Positions 14,794 through 25,234 are shown, counted from the first letter of the stretch. The stretch: DNA of 35,015 bases from Oscillatoriales cyanobacterium SM2_2_1 (GCA_012031145.1 JAAUUH010000023.1:1-35015), one strand, 5' to 3'. The notes: generated by a model from the letters alone, not told the origin. Made by a program: numbers and translations.

Positions 14794-15498
14794 ATGAACG
14801 ACAGGGTTGTGGTGATAGTAGGAGCGACTGGGGGAATTGGCAGTCATCTCAGTCATTTATTGGCGGCTGCCGGGGCACGCCTAGTTCTAGCGGGGCGAAG
14901 TTCGGAGAAATTGACTCAGTTGCAGGAATTGTTGCCACCCGGAGCGATCGCGGTGCCGACGGACATCCGCTCCCCCGAGCAGTGCCATCACCTGATGGAT
15001 CGGGCGATCGCCGAGTTCGGCCACGTCGATGTGTTGGTCAATGCCGCGGGGGCTGGGGTGATGAAGCAATTCAATAAAATTGAGCCTGCCGATTTAGATC
15101 ACATGCTAGAGGTTAACCTCAAGGGCAGTTTTTACGCCGCCCAAGCCGCTACTAATGTGATGAAAGACCGCAAAACAGGGCATATTTGCAACGTGATTGG
15201 CATTTTAGGCAAGCATTCTATGGCCATGGCATCGGCCTACTGCGCGGCTAAATTTGGGGTAGTTGGTTGGAGTAAATGCATGGCTGACGAAGTGCGGCGC
15301 TTCGGTATCAAGGTGACCCTGTTCTACTTTGGCGGGGTAGATACGCCCTTTTGGGATGGGGTCAGCCTCAAGGTGGATCGTAGCAAGATGCTCAGTCCAG
15401 AGACTGCCGCCAAGGCGATCATGTTTGCCCTCAGCGTCGAGCCCCAAGCAGTTCCCCTGGAGATCAACATTCAGCCGGAAAGCCATTTGTTCTTTTAG
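14794..15498 (+). CDS. Short-chain dehydrogenase/reductase with Ser to Gly change
   Basis: A 234-residue classical SDR. The Rossmann start VIVGATGGIGSHL places the glycine motif at residues 10-16. VLVNAAGAG (80-88) and N108 are present, and the active-site Tyr149 and Lys153 lie in SAYCAAKFG. The catalytic Ser, expected 13 residues before Tyr, is Gly136 in NVIGILGK. The arginine after the second beta strand (AGRSSEK) suggests NADP preference. The C-terminus is short and ends PESHLFF. The substrate is unknown. It is transcribed toward nadA, 119 bp away, and might share its transcript. The Gly change suggests reduced or altered chemistry. Confidence 0.88.
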   Translation: MNDRVVVIVGATGGIGSHLSHLLAAAGARLVLAGRSSEKLTQLQELLPPGAIAVPTDIRSPEQCHHLMDRAIAEFGHVDVLVNAAGAGVMKQFNKIEPADLDHMLEVNLKGSFYAAQAATNVMKDRKTGHICNVIGILGKHSMAMASAYCAAKFGVVGWSKCMADEVRRFGIKVTLFYFGGVDTPFWDGVSLKVDRSKMLSPETAAKAIMFALSVEPQAVPLEINIQPESHLFF

Positions 15499-15617
15499 GG
15501 GCAAGCTATTTCGCCATTCTTGTGGGCATTGCCTGTTGTTGAATGAGTGTCGAGCTTCAAGCGATCCTATTTTGGTGAAAATGAATATAATTGGGGTAGA
15601 ACATTCTGACATAGCCC

Positions 15618-16580
15618 ATGTTTACTGCCCTGCGCTCAACAGCAATGCCGACCCTACCAATGAATCTCTTCGAGGCGATTCAGTCCCTTAAGCACGAGCT
15701 AAATGCGGTGATCTTGGCCCATTATTACCAGGATGCCGACATTCAAGACATCGCGGATTATATCGGTGATTCCCTCGGTCTATCCCGACAGGTGGCGGAG
15801 ACGGATGCGGATGTGATTGTATTTGCCGGAGTGCATTTCATGGCAGAGACAGCCAAAATCCTTAACCCCGCCAAGCAGGTCTTACTTCCAGATTTGGCGG
15901 CAGGATGCTCTTTGGCTGATAGTTGCCCGCCCCAAGAGTTTGCGGCGTTTAAGGCAGCCCATCCCAACCACTTGGTGATTTCTTACATCAACTGCACGGC
16001 GGAAATTAAGGCACTGAGCGATATCATTTGCACCAGTTCCAATGCGGTGGCGATCGTGGAGCAAATTCCTCTTGATCAGCCAATTATTTTTGCGCCTGAT
16101 CGCAATTTAGGACGCTATGTTTCGGCAGAAACGGGACGGGATCTGGTGCTGTGGGAGGGGGCTTGTATGGTGCACGAAAACTTCTCGGAGCAAAAGATTG
16201 TGGAACTACAGGTAAGACACCCAGAGGCGGAAGTGATTGCCCACCCAGAGTGTGAGGCGGCGGTGTTGCAACACGCGACATTTATTGGCTCAACCACAGC
16301 GCTCCTGAAGTATTCGGCTCAGAGCGCTAGCGGGGCGTTTATTGTGGCGACGGAGCCTGGAGTGATTCACCAAATGCAGAAGCGATCACCCGACAAGCAA
16401 TTTATTCCAGCCCCGCCCATGAATAGTTGTGCCTGCAATGAATGTCCCTACATGCGGTTGAATACTCTAGAGAAAATCTATCTCTGTATGCGCGATCGCA
16501 CTCCGGAAGTCACACTGCCCGAGGAGCTGGGCCTAGCGGCGTTGAAACCGCTCCAGCGCATGCTCGCCATGAGTGTTTAG
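15618..16580 (+). CDS. nadA: Quinolinate synthase NadA
   Basis: NadA condenses iminoaspartate with dihydroxyacetone phosphate to quinolinate for NAD synthesis, using a 4Fe-4S cluster. The 320 residues include [40 protein letters not shown], then [23 protein letters not shown] and IGSTTALL. The C-terminal [18 protein letters not shown] follows. Cysteines in the AGCSL, GACM and CNEC segments can supply the three cluster ligands. The start MFTALRS fits cyanobacterial homologues. nadB and nadC are not nearby. Its stop overlaps the end of the convergent M50 protease gene by 4 bp. Confidence 0.96.
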   Translation: MFTALRSTAMPTLPMNLFEAIQSLKHELNAVILAHYYQDADIQDIADYIGDSLGLSRQVAETDADVIVFAGVHFMAETAKILNPAKQVLLPDLAAGCSLADSCPPQEFAAFKAAHPNHLVISYINCTAEIKALSDIICTSSNAVAIVEQIPLDQPIIFAPDRNLGRYVSAETGRDLVLWEGACMVHENFSEQKIVELQVRHPEAEVIAHPECEAAVLQHATFIGSTTALLKYSAQSASGAFIVATEPGVIHQMQKRSPDKQFIPAPPMNSCACNECPYMRLNTLEKIYLCMRDRTPEVTLPEELGLAALKPLQRMLAMSV

Positions 16581-17845
16581 TGGAGCCGAGACTGGCGAGC
16601 AATCTGTTGGCAAAGGTTAAGTAGTCCAAGCTGAGGTGGAAATTTCCCCTCACTTTTTACCTGCTGGAGGAGCGCTTCGGGAACGACAAAACCGAGGCGC
16701 TTACCTAGGGTCTTCACCACATCGGTGCGATCTATCACGCCAGCCACGGAGCCGACAGCGGAGCGGACAAGGAGAAACCTAAGCTCTTTTTCTTCGAGGA
16801 GCAGAATGATATCACTGAGGGGATCGCCCAGTTCCACGTGCTCCACTTGGTCCAAGGGAGTGACCAGTTCAGCGACGGTGCGCTGCGCCCACGTACTGGG
16901 ATCGAACTGGCGCACTTTTTCGGGCGTAATCAGTCCGCGATCGCGCCCATCAGCGGTGGCAACATAAACGGCGTGTTGGGGTTCTTGGAGCAACAGATAG
17001 CGATCAACAAAGTTCCGTAGGGTCATGGTGGTTTCAACCAGCTTGAAATCCCGGGTCATAATTTGCTCAGCCGGTTCCTCTAGGAGCACTTTTTGCAACA
17101 CATTCATCTGCAACGATTGGGAGGCGTTGCTATATAAAAACCAGCCAATCAGGGCCAGCCAAAGCCCGTCGGCTCCGCCCCTAAAAAACGTCAGCGCCCC
17201 CTGCACCATCATCAATACTCCTAGGGCCTGTCCAGAGTACCCTGCCCATCGGGCTGACTTTTGGCGATCGCCCGTTAACTTCCAAAGCACGGCTTTGAGC
17301 ACCTGTCCGCCATCGAGGGGCAACCCGGGCAAGAGGTTGAAAATTCCTAGCACTAAATTCAGTTGGGACAAATTAATCAACATCAACCCGCTACTGGCCC
17401 GCAACGCCCCAACTGCTTCCAATAGTTGATCCGGATCCCGCAGATTAGCGATGAGGGCTTCTCCCAACAATTCACGGCTGGCGAGAAGTGTCAGCAAACC
17501 CAGAAACAAACTCACCAAGGGGCCGGCGATCGCCACTCGAAAGATATCCCATGGGGTGTTTGGTTCTCGCTGAATGGCAGCTATCCCCCCAAACAAAAAT
17601 AGCGTAATTGACAACACCTCAATGCCTTGGGATTTGGCTACAATGCTATGCCCCAGTTCGTGGAGCAGAACCGAGGTAAACATCAGGAGGGCGAACGCAA
17701 CCCCTAAAAGTAGACTGAACTGGGGATAAAACTTGCCAAACAATGGTGCCGAAGTTACTGAAACCAAACCCACCACCAAAAACCACGACAGATCCACAAA
17801 GAGGGGAATCCCAAAGATGCTGCCGAGGCGAATACCAGATTTCAT
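16577..17845 (-). CDS. M50 site-2 protease with CBS domains
   Basis: An intramembrane zinc metalloprotease of 422 residues. Several transmembrane helices occupy about residues 1-215. The catalytic HELGH is at 62-66 in [14 protein letters not shown], and the third ligand motif [14 protein letters not shown] places Asp at 178. The cytosolic C-terminal half has a CBS-domain pair (about 255-370), including [18 protein letters not shown] and [20 protein letters not shown], which would bind adenine nucleotides. The order matches the S2P subfamily with C-terminal CBS domains. It follows the SRPBCC gene by 30 bp on the same strand, suggesting an operon. Substrates, probably membrane-anchored regulators, are unknown. 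Confidence 0.94.
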   Translation of the reverse strand: MKSGIRLGSIFGIPLFVDLSWFLVVGLVSVTSAPLFGKFYPQFSLLLGVAFALLMFTSVLLHELGHSIVAKSQGIEVLSITLFLFGGIAAIQREPNTPWDIFRVAIAGPLVSLFLGLLTLLASRELLGEALIANLRDPDQLLEAVGALRASSGLMLINLSQLNLVLGIFNLLPGLPLDGGQVLKAVLWKLTGDRQKSARWAGYSGQALGVLMMVQGALTFFRGGADGLWLALIGWFLYSNASQSLQMNVLQKVLLEEPAEQIMTRDFKLVETTMTLRNFVDRYLLLQEPQHAVYVATADGRDRGLITPEKVRQFDPSTWAQRTVAELVTPLDQVEHVELGDPLSDIILLLEEKELRFLLVRSAVGSVAGVIDRTDVVKTLGKRLGFVVPEALLQQVKSEGKFPPQLGLLNLCQQIARQSRLH

Positions 17846-17875
17846 GGAACCTAAATTTGTGCTGCAATGGCTCCA

Positions 17876-18493
17876 TCATAAGCGAGAACGCCGTTGCACC
17901 TCTCTGCCAATGCTATGGAGGGTGCCGACAAGGGAATCACGGAAAATTTCTTGAAAGGTGTCACGGGGAATTCCTGCCTTGGGCTGAACTCGGACGGTGT
18001 GGGTGATTAAAGTCTGGCTGGGGGGGCGGAGGGGAATGGGTGAGACGGGCTCAATCTGCCATGATCCTTCCATACTTTCTAGGTCGCCGGCAATGAGTTG
18101 AAATTGAACCTGTTGCTGGGGGATTTCACGAATTTGGAGGCGCAATCGCGATACGACCGATATCAGCACCACCTGCCGCCGATCAATCTGCTCCACAATT
18201 TTGCGATCGCCCTCCTGTTGCAGCACCCGGCTCTCGACCATGTTGGGAATAAACTTAGGTAGATTCGGATAGTCCGTTAGCACCTGCCACACCTGGCTGG
18301 CATTGGCACCGAGTAACACCCGGGCGGTGTAACTGCCATCGTTGCCGGTTACGACCACTTGACCCTGACGCAGGGCAGCGCGTTCAAGGGGGGGGAGCCG
18401 ATCCACTGGCCCAGTAAATAGACGCTCCTGGGCGATCGCCCTAGGGCAGAGGCACCAAAATAGGAGTGAGGCAACGGCTACGGTACGACGCAT
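17876..18493 (-). CDS. Secreted SRPBCC/cyclase-dehydrase-like protein
   Basis: From the ATG at 18493 the 205-residue protein opens with a signal peptide (MRRTVAVASLLFWCLCPRAIAQ). The mature part has an SRPBCC/START fold pattern: an N-terminal strand GSYTARVLLGANASQVWQVL, then TDYPNLPKFIPNMVESRVL, and alternating strands to LVAG-like and SWQIEPVS segments. A C-terminal helix runs PRDTFQEIFRDSLVGTLHSI. These proteins bind hydrophobic ligands in a helix-grip cavity. The ligand is unknown. It is divergent from trpF, with only 32 bp between their starts, and lies just upstream of the M50-CBS gene on the same strand. Confidence 0.85.
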   Translation of the reverse strand: MRRTVAVASLLFWCLCPRAIAQERLFTGPVDRLPPLERAALRQGQVVVTGNDGSYTARVLLGANASQVWQVLTDYPNLPKFIPNMVESRVLQQEGDRKIVEQIDRRQVVLISVVSRLRLQIREIPQQQVQFQLIAGDLESMEGSWQIEPVSPIPLRPPSQTLITHTVRVQPKAGIPRDTFQEIFRDSLVGTLHSIGREVQRRSRL

Positions 18494-18525
18494 AGAATTT
18501 CCTATAACCAATTACAGCCTAGACT

Positions 18526-19205
18526 ATGTTTTGCAAAATTTGTGGCGTTACCCAACCGCAACAGTCCACCGCGATCGCCCATCTCAACCCCAGTGCCATT
18601 GGCATGATCGGCGTACCCCATACTGCCCGCTATGTTTCTCCCCCAGCGATGGCCGCAATCGCCCAAGCGATTAAGAATGTCAATCCCCACATCTATCGGA
18701 TCGGGGTCTTTCTCGATCCCGCCTGGGATGATCTGTGCCAATGGCTCCCCGTTGCCGACCTCAGTGGCATTCAACTCCACGGCTCAGAGCCGCCGGAACT
18801 GGGCGATCGCCTGAAAGCCACCTTTCCCCACCTCCTGATCATCAAAGCCCTGCGCCTTGCTCAGCCAGAGGATCTCCATCAAGCCGCTTGGTATGCCGGT
18901 CATGTGGACTACGTCCTTCTCGATGCCTATGACCCCAAACGGGCAGGGGGCACTGGCAAAATGTTGGACAGATCCTGGCTTCGGGACTTTGCCCCCCCTG
19001 TCCGTGGCTTTTGGCCGGGGGGCTAACCCCTGATAATGTGCAGGCGGCGTTGCAGGATATCACGCCGGCCGGTGTCGATGTCTCCAGCGGCGTCGAGTAT
19101 GCTCCCGGCAACAAAGACCTTAGCCGTGTCGCCCAGTTTATTAAGATTGTTAAGACTACTGAGACCGCTCATTCCCATCCGGGTCTATCCATCACAGCTC
19201 GGTAG
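18526..19205 (+). pseudogene. trpF: Phosphoribosylanthranilate isomerase, frameshifted in a C-run
   Basis: TrpF carries out the third step of tryptophan synthesis. The first frame has KICGVTQPQ, then SGIQLHGSEPPELG, HVDYVLLDAYDPK and RAGGTGKMLD. It stops soon after DFAPP at about 19025. The missing end continues in another frame: CPWLLAGGLTPDNV, then GVDVSSGVEYAPGNKDLSRV, to the stop at 19205. One C is missing from the run of seven at 18992-18998; eight would join both parts into a full 226-residue TrpF. A sequencing error is a strong possibility because TrpF is usually essential for tryptophan synthesis. Otherwise it is a recent null allele. Confidence 0.9.
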
Positions 19206-19508
19206 GAATTCCAACACGCAGCACGCTGCTTCTCCTAACCACAGGCACCCTTCGCGATCGCGCTCCGGGCGTGACCGTTTAGGTAGGGCTTTAAGTGCCA
19301 AACTAGCAGCATGGCAGGCCCGAAATCTTGGGGGCATTTGGGCGATCGCCGGCCCTAAACCCTCCTGCGCCACCCTCTGGCAGAAATATTCCGAGCAAGA
19401 ACTATCTCCATGGAATACGCGATGGGCACATTGGTATCCCTTGTGGGGAGAAGCATGTTTTTGATAGTTCCGCGCCATGGCGATCGCCCATCGGTCAACA
19501 TAATTCAT
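19185..19508 (-). CDS. yidD: YidD-type membrane protein insertion factor
   Basis: The 107-residue frame contains RNYQKHASPHKGYQCAHRVF, then GDSSCSEYFCQRVAQEGL and MPPRFRACHAASLALKA. This matches the variant YidD family (NYQKHISP-KG--CAHRV--G--SCS-Y, then RF-AC), thought to help YidC insert membrane proteins. Cysteines in the CAHR, SCSEY and RFRAC segments are conserved. Its start codon overlaps the stop of the large kinase gene by 4 bp (ATGA), suggesting coupling. Its end overlaps trpF by 21 bp in a convergent arrangement. The family call is from pattern memory and fairly good. Confidence 0.65.
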   Translation of the reverse strand: MNYVDRWAIAMARNYQKHASPHKGYQCAHRVFHGDSSCSEYFCQRVAQEGLGPAIAQMPPRFRACHAASLALKALPKRSRPERDREGCLWLGEAACCVLEFLPSCDG

Positions 19509-22500
19509 GGTTCCACTGCCCCGGGCATCAGCAGGAAGACCACATCATGGAAATCCCGTTCAAAGCGGAGCGCCCTGACCAGTTCCGACTCTTGGGAATG
19601 GGCATCAACAATAATCACATCCGGCTTCATCATCATCGCTTTTTCTAGACCCTCGCGTTCCGACTGCGCCTCAGTGACCACATAGCCCTTAGCCTGCAAC
19701 ACCTCCGCGAGGGTATTAGCCGTCGAAGCATTCTGGTCAACGATCAGAACCTTCTTCGTCGAACTACCCTGATGGAGGAGGGACTCAATATCCCCCAACA
19801 GGCGATCTTTATCAATCGGCTTAGTGAGATAGCGATCAATCCCCAAGCGATAGCCCCGCTCCTTATCCTGAACAATAGACAACATAATAATTGGGATTTG
19901 GGCAATTTCCGGATCATTGCGCAACACCGCAGCAGCATCAAAGCCATTCATCTGGGGCATCATCACATCCATAATGACCAAATCGGGTTTCAGACTTTTG
20001 ACCTGCTGAATAGCAGCAAAGCCATCCCAAGCCTCCATGACACTGTAGCCAGCTTGTTCTAGCTCTTGGCGGAGCAACTCCCGGATATGGGCATCATCAT
20101 CAACAATGAGGATTTGTTTTTGAGAAGACTCGAGACCTTGGGGAGAAATGATCTGGCGCTGCAACTGGTGAATCAGAGCATCAAACCGGGGCAAAGGAGT
20201 AACGCGTGGCTCAAGGCTCAGGGGGATAGAGAACTGGAACGTACTACCGACACCCGGCGCGCTGTCCACCCAGATTCGTCCGCCATGGTGCTCAACAATC
20301 TGCACACAAATAGCCAGCCCCAGACCAGTGCCCTTAGGTTTATCAGTGAGGGTATCGCCAACCTGCTTGAACTTCTCAAAGACCTTAGGACAGTCTTCAG
20401 CAGCGATGCCAATACCAGTGTCGATAATAGCCACAGAGACAGCATCTCCTTCCACTGCAACGCGGCAAGTAACGCTACCAGCCTCAGTGAACTTGACAGC
20501 ATTGGAGATCAGGTTAATGACGACCTGAATCAGGCGGTCGCGGTCTCCGAGGATTGGCGGGATGTGGGGGCTAATCTCAATGCGGCTTTCGAGTCCAGAG
20601 CGCTCGAACAGACAGGCAGTAGCATTGAACGCCCGTTCGATGACTTCATGGATGCCGATGGGTTCCATCCGCCATTCAATCTTACCGGCTTCCATTTTGG
20701 CAATATCGAGCACATCATTAATTAGGCTAGTGAGGCGCTCAGCTTCAGTAACGATGATATTGAGATTGCTATCGACTTTTTTGATTGCTCGGCTTAGTTT
20801 TTTATGTTCTAGGCTTTCGATAGCGGGGAAGATCTCCTCGCTGAGCTTCTCTTTAATGATGCTGGCGAATCCGAGTACGGAAGTCAGGGGGGGGCGCAGT
20901 TCGTGGCTGACGGTCGAGATGAAGTCAGTCTTCATTTTGTCTACTTCTCGCTCGTTGGTGATGTCCCGAATTAATACGGCGATGCCGAGCCAATTTTGGT
21001 TGGTGCGATCGCCTGGACGGAATACCCCTGTGGCGATCGCCATGCCCACCCGCCCCTTAGGCAGCGCAACATCCGCCGAAAAGACTTCGGTGGGCTGCTC
21101 TCCGGCAGAGCGAAACAAGTCCTGTAGTTCCGCTAGGGGGAGATCGAAACAGTAAGTGCCAAGGATTGTGAGATCGGAGGGGAGGTCATAGATTTTGCGC
21201 AGGGCCGGATTGCAGTGGGTCACAAATGATTGCAAATCGACAACCAACAAACCATCGACCAAATTATCGAGAATGGCATTCAAACCCTGGGCTTCCGCTA
21301 GGGCTTTTTGGACTTCCGCCTCAGCTCGACGGCGGTCAGCGGATTCCAGCAAGAGGCAGAGAAAATCGGCGATCGCCACGATAAAGTTTTCTTCTTCAAT
21401 ACGCCATGATCGTGTGAATTCTGTTTGCTCACAAAGAATTTGCCCTACCCAATTGCCACAATACCAAATGGGCACATCGAGCATGGCAAAAATCCGATTG
21501 GGTTTTAAATGAGCTTCCACAAGTTCAGCACTGCGCTCATCATTTTGAGCATCGGCAATCGCTACGACACGTTGCCGTTTTAACTTGCTAAAGTAGTTTG
21601 GAGCAATGTCTGTGGTGTATGAGAACCCAGATAGGTGGGTGCCGTTAAGTTGGTCAAAAAAGTCAACACATTCAAATTGTTTGGGATTATCCAAAGAGGT
21701 TAGCCAAATGCTACAGCGAGGCACCGCCAAATATTTGCAAATAAGCTCGGTAATGCTGCGGGCAGCAGTGGCTATATCCTGCTCCGCCAGATTACTGCGC
21801 ATCAGGTGGGCGATCGCCTCATTGTGTTGCTTTAGGGCTTTCTGTTGCTGTTCTAGGGCATCTTCGGCTTCTTTCTGGGCGGTAATATCGAGAAGGATAG
21901 TATCCCAAATGGTATCGCCGTTCTCCAATCGAATGGGAGTCCCCTTAGCTTCGAGCCACTTTTGTTTTCCGGAAGGAGTGGTAAATTGATTGCGGGCAAT
22001 CCAAGTGCTCAAGGTTTTGGCAGATTCAAAGATAGACATCTGCATCTGCGGGATATCCTCCGGAGCGAAGCAACGCCATATTTTTTGTGAGGATTTCAAC
22101 GCTTCTTCAGAATCAACTTCAAAGAAATCAACGCAGCGAGAACTTAGATATAGAAAATCATCGGTTTGATCGTGGCGCAAAATGTAGCGCAGAATCAATC
22201 CTGGCATATTGTTGGCAATGCTCTGAAACCGAGTCTCACTCTCCCGAAGCGCCAACTCTGCCTTCTTTTGTGGGGTGATATCCAAGAGCATCACATTCCA
22301 AATGATATCGCCATTCTCTTGATGTTCTGCCGTCCCCCTGCCGGAAATCCATTTCTCTTCGCCCCAAGGGAGGAGCGTTCGATGCTCCAATGTCAACTGC
22401 TCCATGGAGGTGGCAGATTCAAGGAGAGCCTGTTGAAGTTTGTCAATGTCTTCCGGATGGACACGGCTAAACATTACTGCCGGATCAGCCATACCTGCCT

Positions 22501-23404
22501 CCACCGTGACCCCAAAGAGATCTTCGCAGCCGGGGCTGATATACGAATAGTGGTTAGTACCATCTGGGGAGACGACATGGCGTAAAATCACTCCAGGGAT
22601 ATTGGCGACAATGCTATCAAAACGGGCTTCGCTCTCCCTTAGAGCTTCTTCAGCCAGCTTGCGCTCCGTAATGCTTAGTCCGGCACCTCGAAATCCGATA
22701 ATCTCGCCTTCGGAATTTTGCAAGGGCAATCCGTTGACTTCTTCCCAAACTATGTCGCCCGTTGGTGTGATGTTTCGATGGGTCAACCGAAAGCTTCCTT
22801 TGCGATCGCAGGCTTCCTTGAGAATTTTCTCAACCATGGGAATGTCTTCTGGAAGCATGACCACGAAGGGAGTTTTTCCTAATAGTTCCGAGGCTGTATA
22901 GCCCTTAACATCTTTCACCCTGTCGCTAATGAAGGTGTAAACTCCTTCCTTGCTAACTTCCCAAATGTATTCGCCTACGGCTTCACTCACATCGCGGAAG
23001 CGTTGTTCACTCTCTTCCAGTTCCTTTTGCGTTACGATCCGACCGGTGATATCCTGCACTAAGGAATAGACACAAACAAGTTCCCCGTTGCTATGGTAGA
23101 TAGGGGTGTTTGTCCACTCACACAGGATCGTTCTGCCATCTTTACAAATGTTTTTGTTGATGAAAGTTGAACTTTTCCGCTCTCTGAGAATTTCGGTGAT
23201 TGCAGCAATAACCCGATCTATCTCATATTCTGGAACAAGGTGCAATGCGTTGGTGTGCAGCATTTCGGCAGCCGTGTAGCCAAAAATATTCTCGGCGGCA
23301 GGGTTCCATCCGGTTATCGCATTGAAGGAACTATTCCACTCAATAATGGCTATGGGCGTTGTTTCAAATAGCAGTGGCAGATGGTCGTATGGGTCTAAGG
23401 TCAT
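19505..23404 (-). CDS. Hybrid sensor histidine kinase with multiple PAS, GAF and two receiver domains
   Basis: About 1,300 residues. Four PAS domains (roughly 10-130, 138-260, 265-385, 390-510) share the phrases ITGRIVTQKELEESEQRF, ITERKLAEEAL and ITAQKEAEDAL. Then come a GAF domain (about 540-690), a fifth PAS (700-830), a HisKA region with SHELRPPLTSVLGF (phospho-His near 835) and a HATPase with NLISNAVKFTE, DTGIGI and GTGLGLAIC. Receiver 1 has LIVDDDAH, IMDVMMP (Asp near 1150) and LTKPID. Receiver 2 is truncated: LIVDQNA and VIIVDAHS are present but the Lys motif is absent. No membrane segment is seen, so it is cytosolic. The ATG at 23404 is chosen; a GTG at 23416 is possible. Signal unknown. 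Confidence 0.92.
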   Translation of the reverse strand: MTLDPYDHLPLLFETTPIAIIEWNSSFNAITGWNPAAENIFGYTAAEMLHTNALHLVPEYEIDRVIAAITEILRERKSSTFINKNICKDGRTILCEWTNTPIYHSNGELVCVYSLVQDITGRIVTQKELEESEQRFRDVSEAVGEYIWEVSKEGVYTFISDRVKDVKGYTASELLGKTPFVVMLPEDIPMVEKILKEACDRKGSFRLTHRNITPTGDIVWEEVNGLPLQNSEGEIIGFRGAGLSITERKLAEEALRESEARFDSIVANIPGVILRHVVSPDGTNHYSYISPGCEDLFGVTVEAGMADPAVMFSRVHPEDIDKLQQALLESATSMEQLTLEHRTLLPWGEEKWISGRGTAEHQENGDIIWNVMLLDITPQKKAELALRESETRFQSIANNMPGLILRYILRHDQTDDFLYLSSRCVDFFEVDSEEALKSSQKIWRCFAPEDIPQMQMSIFESAKTLSTWIARNQFTTPSGKQKWLEAKGTPIRLENGDTIWDTILLDITAQKEAEDALEQQQKALKQHNEAIAHLMRSNLAEQDIATAARSITELICKYLAVPRCSIWLTSLDNPKQFECVDFFDQLNGTHLSGFSYTTDIAPNYFSKLKRQRVVAIADAQNDERSAELVEAHLKPNRIFAMLDVPIWYCGNWVGQILCEQTEFTRSWRIEEENFIVAIADFLCLLLESADRRRAEAEVQKALAEAQGLNAILDNLVDGLLVVDLQSFVTHCNPALRKIYDLPSDLTILGTYCFDLPLAELQDLFRSAGEQPTEVFSADVALPKGRVGMAIATGVFRPGDRTNQNWLGIAVLIRDITNEREVDKMKTDFISTVSHELRPPLTSVLGFASIIKEKLSEEIFPAIESLEHKKLSRAIKKVDSNLNIIVTEAERLTSLINDVLDIAKMEAGKIEWRMEPIGIHEVIERAFNATACLFERSGLESRIEISPHIPPILGDRDRLIQVVINLISNAVKFTEAGSVTCRVAVEGDAVSVAIIDTGIGIAAEDCPKVFEKFKQVGDTLTDKPKGTGLGLAICVQIVEHHGGRIWVDSAPGVGSTFQFSIPLSLEPRVTPLPRFDALIHQLQRQIISPQGLESSQKQILIVDDDAHIRELLRQELEQAGYSVMEAWDGFAAIQQVKSLKPDLVIMDVMMPQMNGFDAAAVLRNDPEIAQIPIIMLSIVQDKERGYRLGIDRYLTKPIDKDRLLGDIESLLHQGSSTKKVLIVDQNASTANTLAEVLQAKGYVVTEAQSEREGLEKAMMMKPDVIIVDAHSQESELVRALRFERDFHDVVFLLMPGAVEP

Positions 23405-23464
23405 TAACTTGGGCACTCGAATTGAATTTCCATCACCCTAACATGAGCGACCTAGCTTTTTTAT

Positions 23465-23488
23465 ATTGTTTTAATGATTGTTTTAATG
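23465..23488. repeat. 12-bp tandem duplication
   Basis: ATTGTTTTAATG occurs twice in direct succession (23465-23476 and 23477-23488), in the spacer upstream of the large kinase gene. It lies in AT-rich DNA and could affect the kinase promoter, but no promoter elements are assigned. Confidence 0.8.
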
Positions 23489-23650
23489 TTATGACACAAG
23501 CAGCTTATCAGTCATGAACTTTTTAAGAATTCATGATTAACGTTCCTATTAGGAATCAGTTGCACTTACACCACCTCGAAAATATCAAAATTTCCATGAA
23601 TCGACTCTGGATTGGTATTGTAATTGATGGGAATCCACGGTTCAAACTGC

Positions 23651-25234
23651 CTAGTGATCCGTCGGGATAGAGAATCGCAAACCACTGGGATCGCTCCAGT
23701 TGCCAGTGATTTGCACTCTGCCATTACCATGGAGGTGGCGCAAGATAAGATAAATGCTCTCGATTTTCTGGGGATCAATTTGCTGGGTCAGTTCATCTAG
23801 GGAGGGAGCAGTTTCTTGATGTCTTAGCCTAGAGAGTACTTGATTTTGTAGGGCCAGAATCTCATTGGCGGCCTTCTTACCCGCTTCCACGCCGGGCTGG
23901 TGGTAGGCATTGATGTTGACCAGGGAGGCATAGAAGCCTACGGCACGCTCATAGAGGGCGATGAGAGCCCCCACGCTGTGGGGCGTCACTTCTGGAATGG
24001 TAATCGTAATAGAGTCGCGACCGTTATCGTAAAGGGCCTTGCGGGTGCCCTGGAGTAACCCGGAAAGATAATCGCCGGTGGTGACATGGGGTTCGAGTTC
24101 CGGATGGGGGCGATCGCTGTCTTTGAGTACCTCAATAAAGGTGGCAAAGAAGTTGGGAATTCCATCCCGCAGTTGTTGGACATAGGCGTGCTGGTCGGTG
24201 GAACCCTTATTGCCATAAACCGCAATGCCTTGATGGGCGATCGCGCCGTTGAGGTCTTTTTCTTTGCCGAGGGATTCCATTACCAACTGCTGGAGGTAAC
24301 GGCTAAAAAGCAGTAGCCGGTCTTTGTAGGGCAAAATCACCATATCTTTAGTGCCCTTGCCATCTCCGGCGAAGTACCAAGCCAGAGTCAGCAATCCGGC
24401 GGGGTTGTGACGCAGGTCGGGCTGGCGGGTGGCTTCATCCATGATTCTGGCCCCCATCAACAATTCTTGGATGTTGATCCCTTGCAGTGCGGCGGGCAAA
24501 AGCCCAACGGCTGAAAGCTCGGAGGTGCGTCCCCCCACCCAGTCATACATGGGAAAGCGGGCTAACCAAGGGGCGGCTAATCGCTCAAGGGCGCTGCCTT
24601 CACCAGTGACCGCAACGGACTGCCGGGCAAAGTCTAACCCCCGAGCGGTGCATTGGTGCTGAACTTCCTTCATGCCATTGGCAGTTTCGGGAGTGCCACC
24701 AGACTTGGAGGTAATGACGATCAGAGTGGAGGCAAGGCGATCGCCCAAACGATCAAACACCCCATCCATGCCGTCGGGATCGGTGTTGTCGATGAAATGA
24801 ATCTCCATGGCAGGCGTGCTCCCGGCAAGGCACTGGGAGACAAACTGGGGGCCTAGGGCTGAGCCCCCAATGCCGACACAGAGTAAGTCGGTGAAGCGAG
24901 GGGCGGTAGCGGGACGAATCACGCCAGTGTGAATGTTTTGGGCAAAGGTTTCGATCTCGCGGATGGTTTGCCGAATTGACTCACCTAGAGCTGGGAGAGG
25001 AGCCAGTTCAGGGGCGCGGAGCCAGTAGTGCCCCACCATGCGGTGCTCATCGGGATTGGCGATCGCCCCGGCTTCGAGGGATTTCATCTCGGCGATCGCC
25101 CTGTTCCATAGGGGGCCGAGGCGGTCCACAAAGGCATCATCAAAGCGCATCCGGCTGATATCCACAAACAATCCGAGAGCTTCATGATGGTAGAGCCAGT
25201 GTTGGTAGCGTTGCCACAGTGCGATCGCATCCAT
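23651..25234 (-). CDS. pgi: Glucose-6-phosphate isomerase
   Basis: Interconverts glucose-6-phosphate and fructose-6-phosphate. The 527 residues include the SIS-domain sugar-phosphate site, [19 protein letters not shown], and the signature [31 protein letters not shown] and the C-terminal [16 protein letters not shown] are also typical. The length and N-terminus ([20 protein letters not shown]) fit cyanobacterial enzymes. It is a single gene between the kinase and a small hypothetical gene. With the NAD-type gap at 33362 it belongs to glucose breakdown and gluconeogenesis, although the two are not linked. Confidence 0.96.
   Translation of the reverse strand: MDAIALWQRYQHWLYHHEALGLFVDISRMRFDDAFVDRLGPLWNRAIAEMKSLEAGAIANPDEHRMVGHYWLRAPELAPLPALGESIRQTIREIETFAQNIHTGVIRPATAPRFTDLLCVGIGGSALGPQFVSQCLAGSTPAMEIHFIDNTDPDGMDGVFDRLGDRLASTLIVITSKSGGTPETANGMKEVQHQCTARGLDFARQSVAVTGEGSALERLAAPWLARFPMYDWVGGRTSELSAVGLLPAALQGINIQELLMGARIMDEATRQPDLRHNPAGLLTLAWYFAGDGKGTKDMVILPYKDRLLLFSRYLQQLVMESLGKEKDLNGAIAHQGIAVYGNKGSTDQHAYVQQLRDGIPNFFATFIEVLKDSDRPHPELEPHVTTGDYLSGLLQGTRKALYDNGRDSITITIPEVTPHSVGALIALYERAVGFYASLVNINAYHQPGVEAGKKAANEILALQNQVLSRLRHQETAPSLDELTQQIDPQKIESIYLILRHLHGNGRVQITGNWSDPSGLRFSIPTDH

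Noticed and set aside
18992-18998. Programmed frameshift in trpF
   Set aside because: A slippery C run alone is not enough; no downstream structure or conserved dual product is apparent, and mfd shows the same type of break, which suggests sequencing error.
20066-20725. 219-codon plus-strand frame inside the kinase gene
   Set aside because: Antisense to the HATPase and receiver region, whose motifs are clear on the minus strand.
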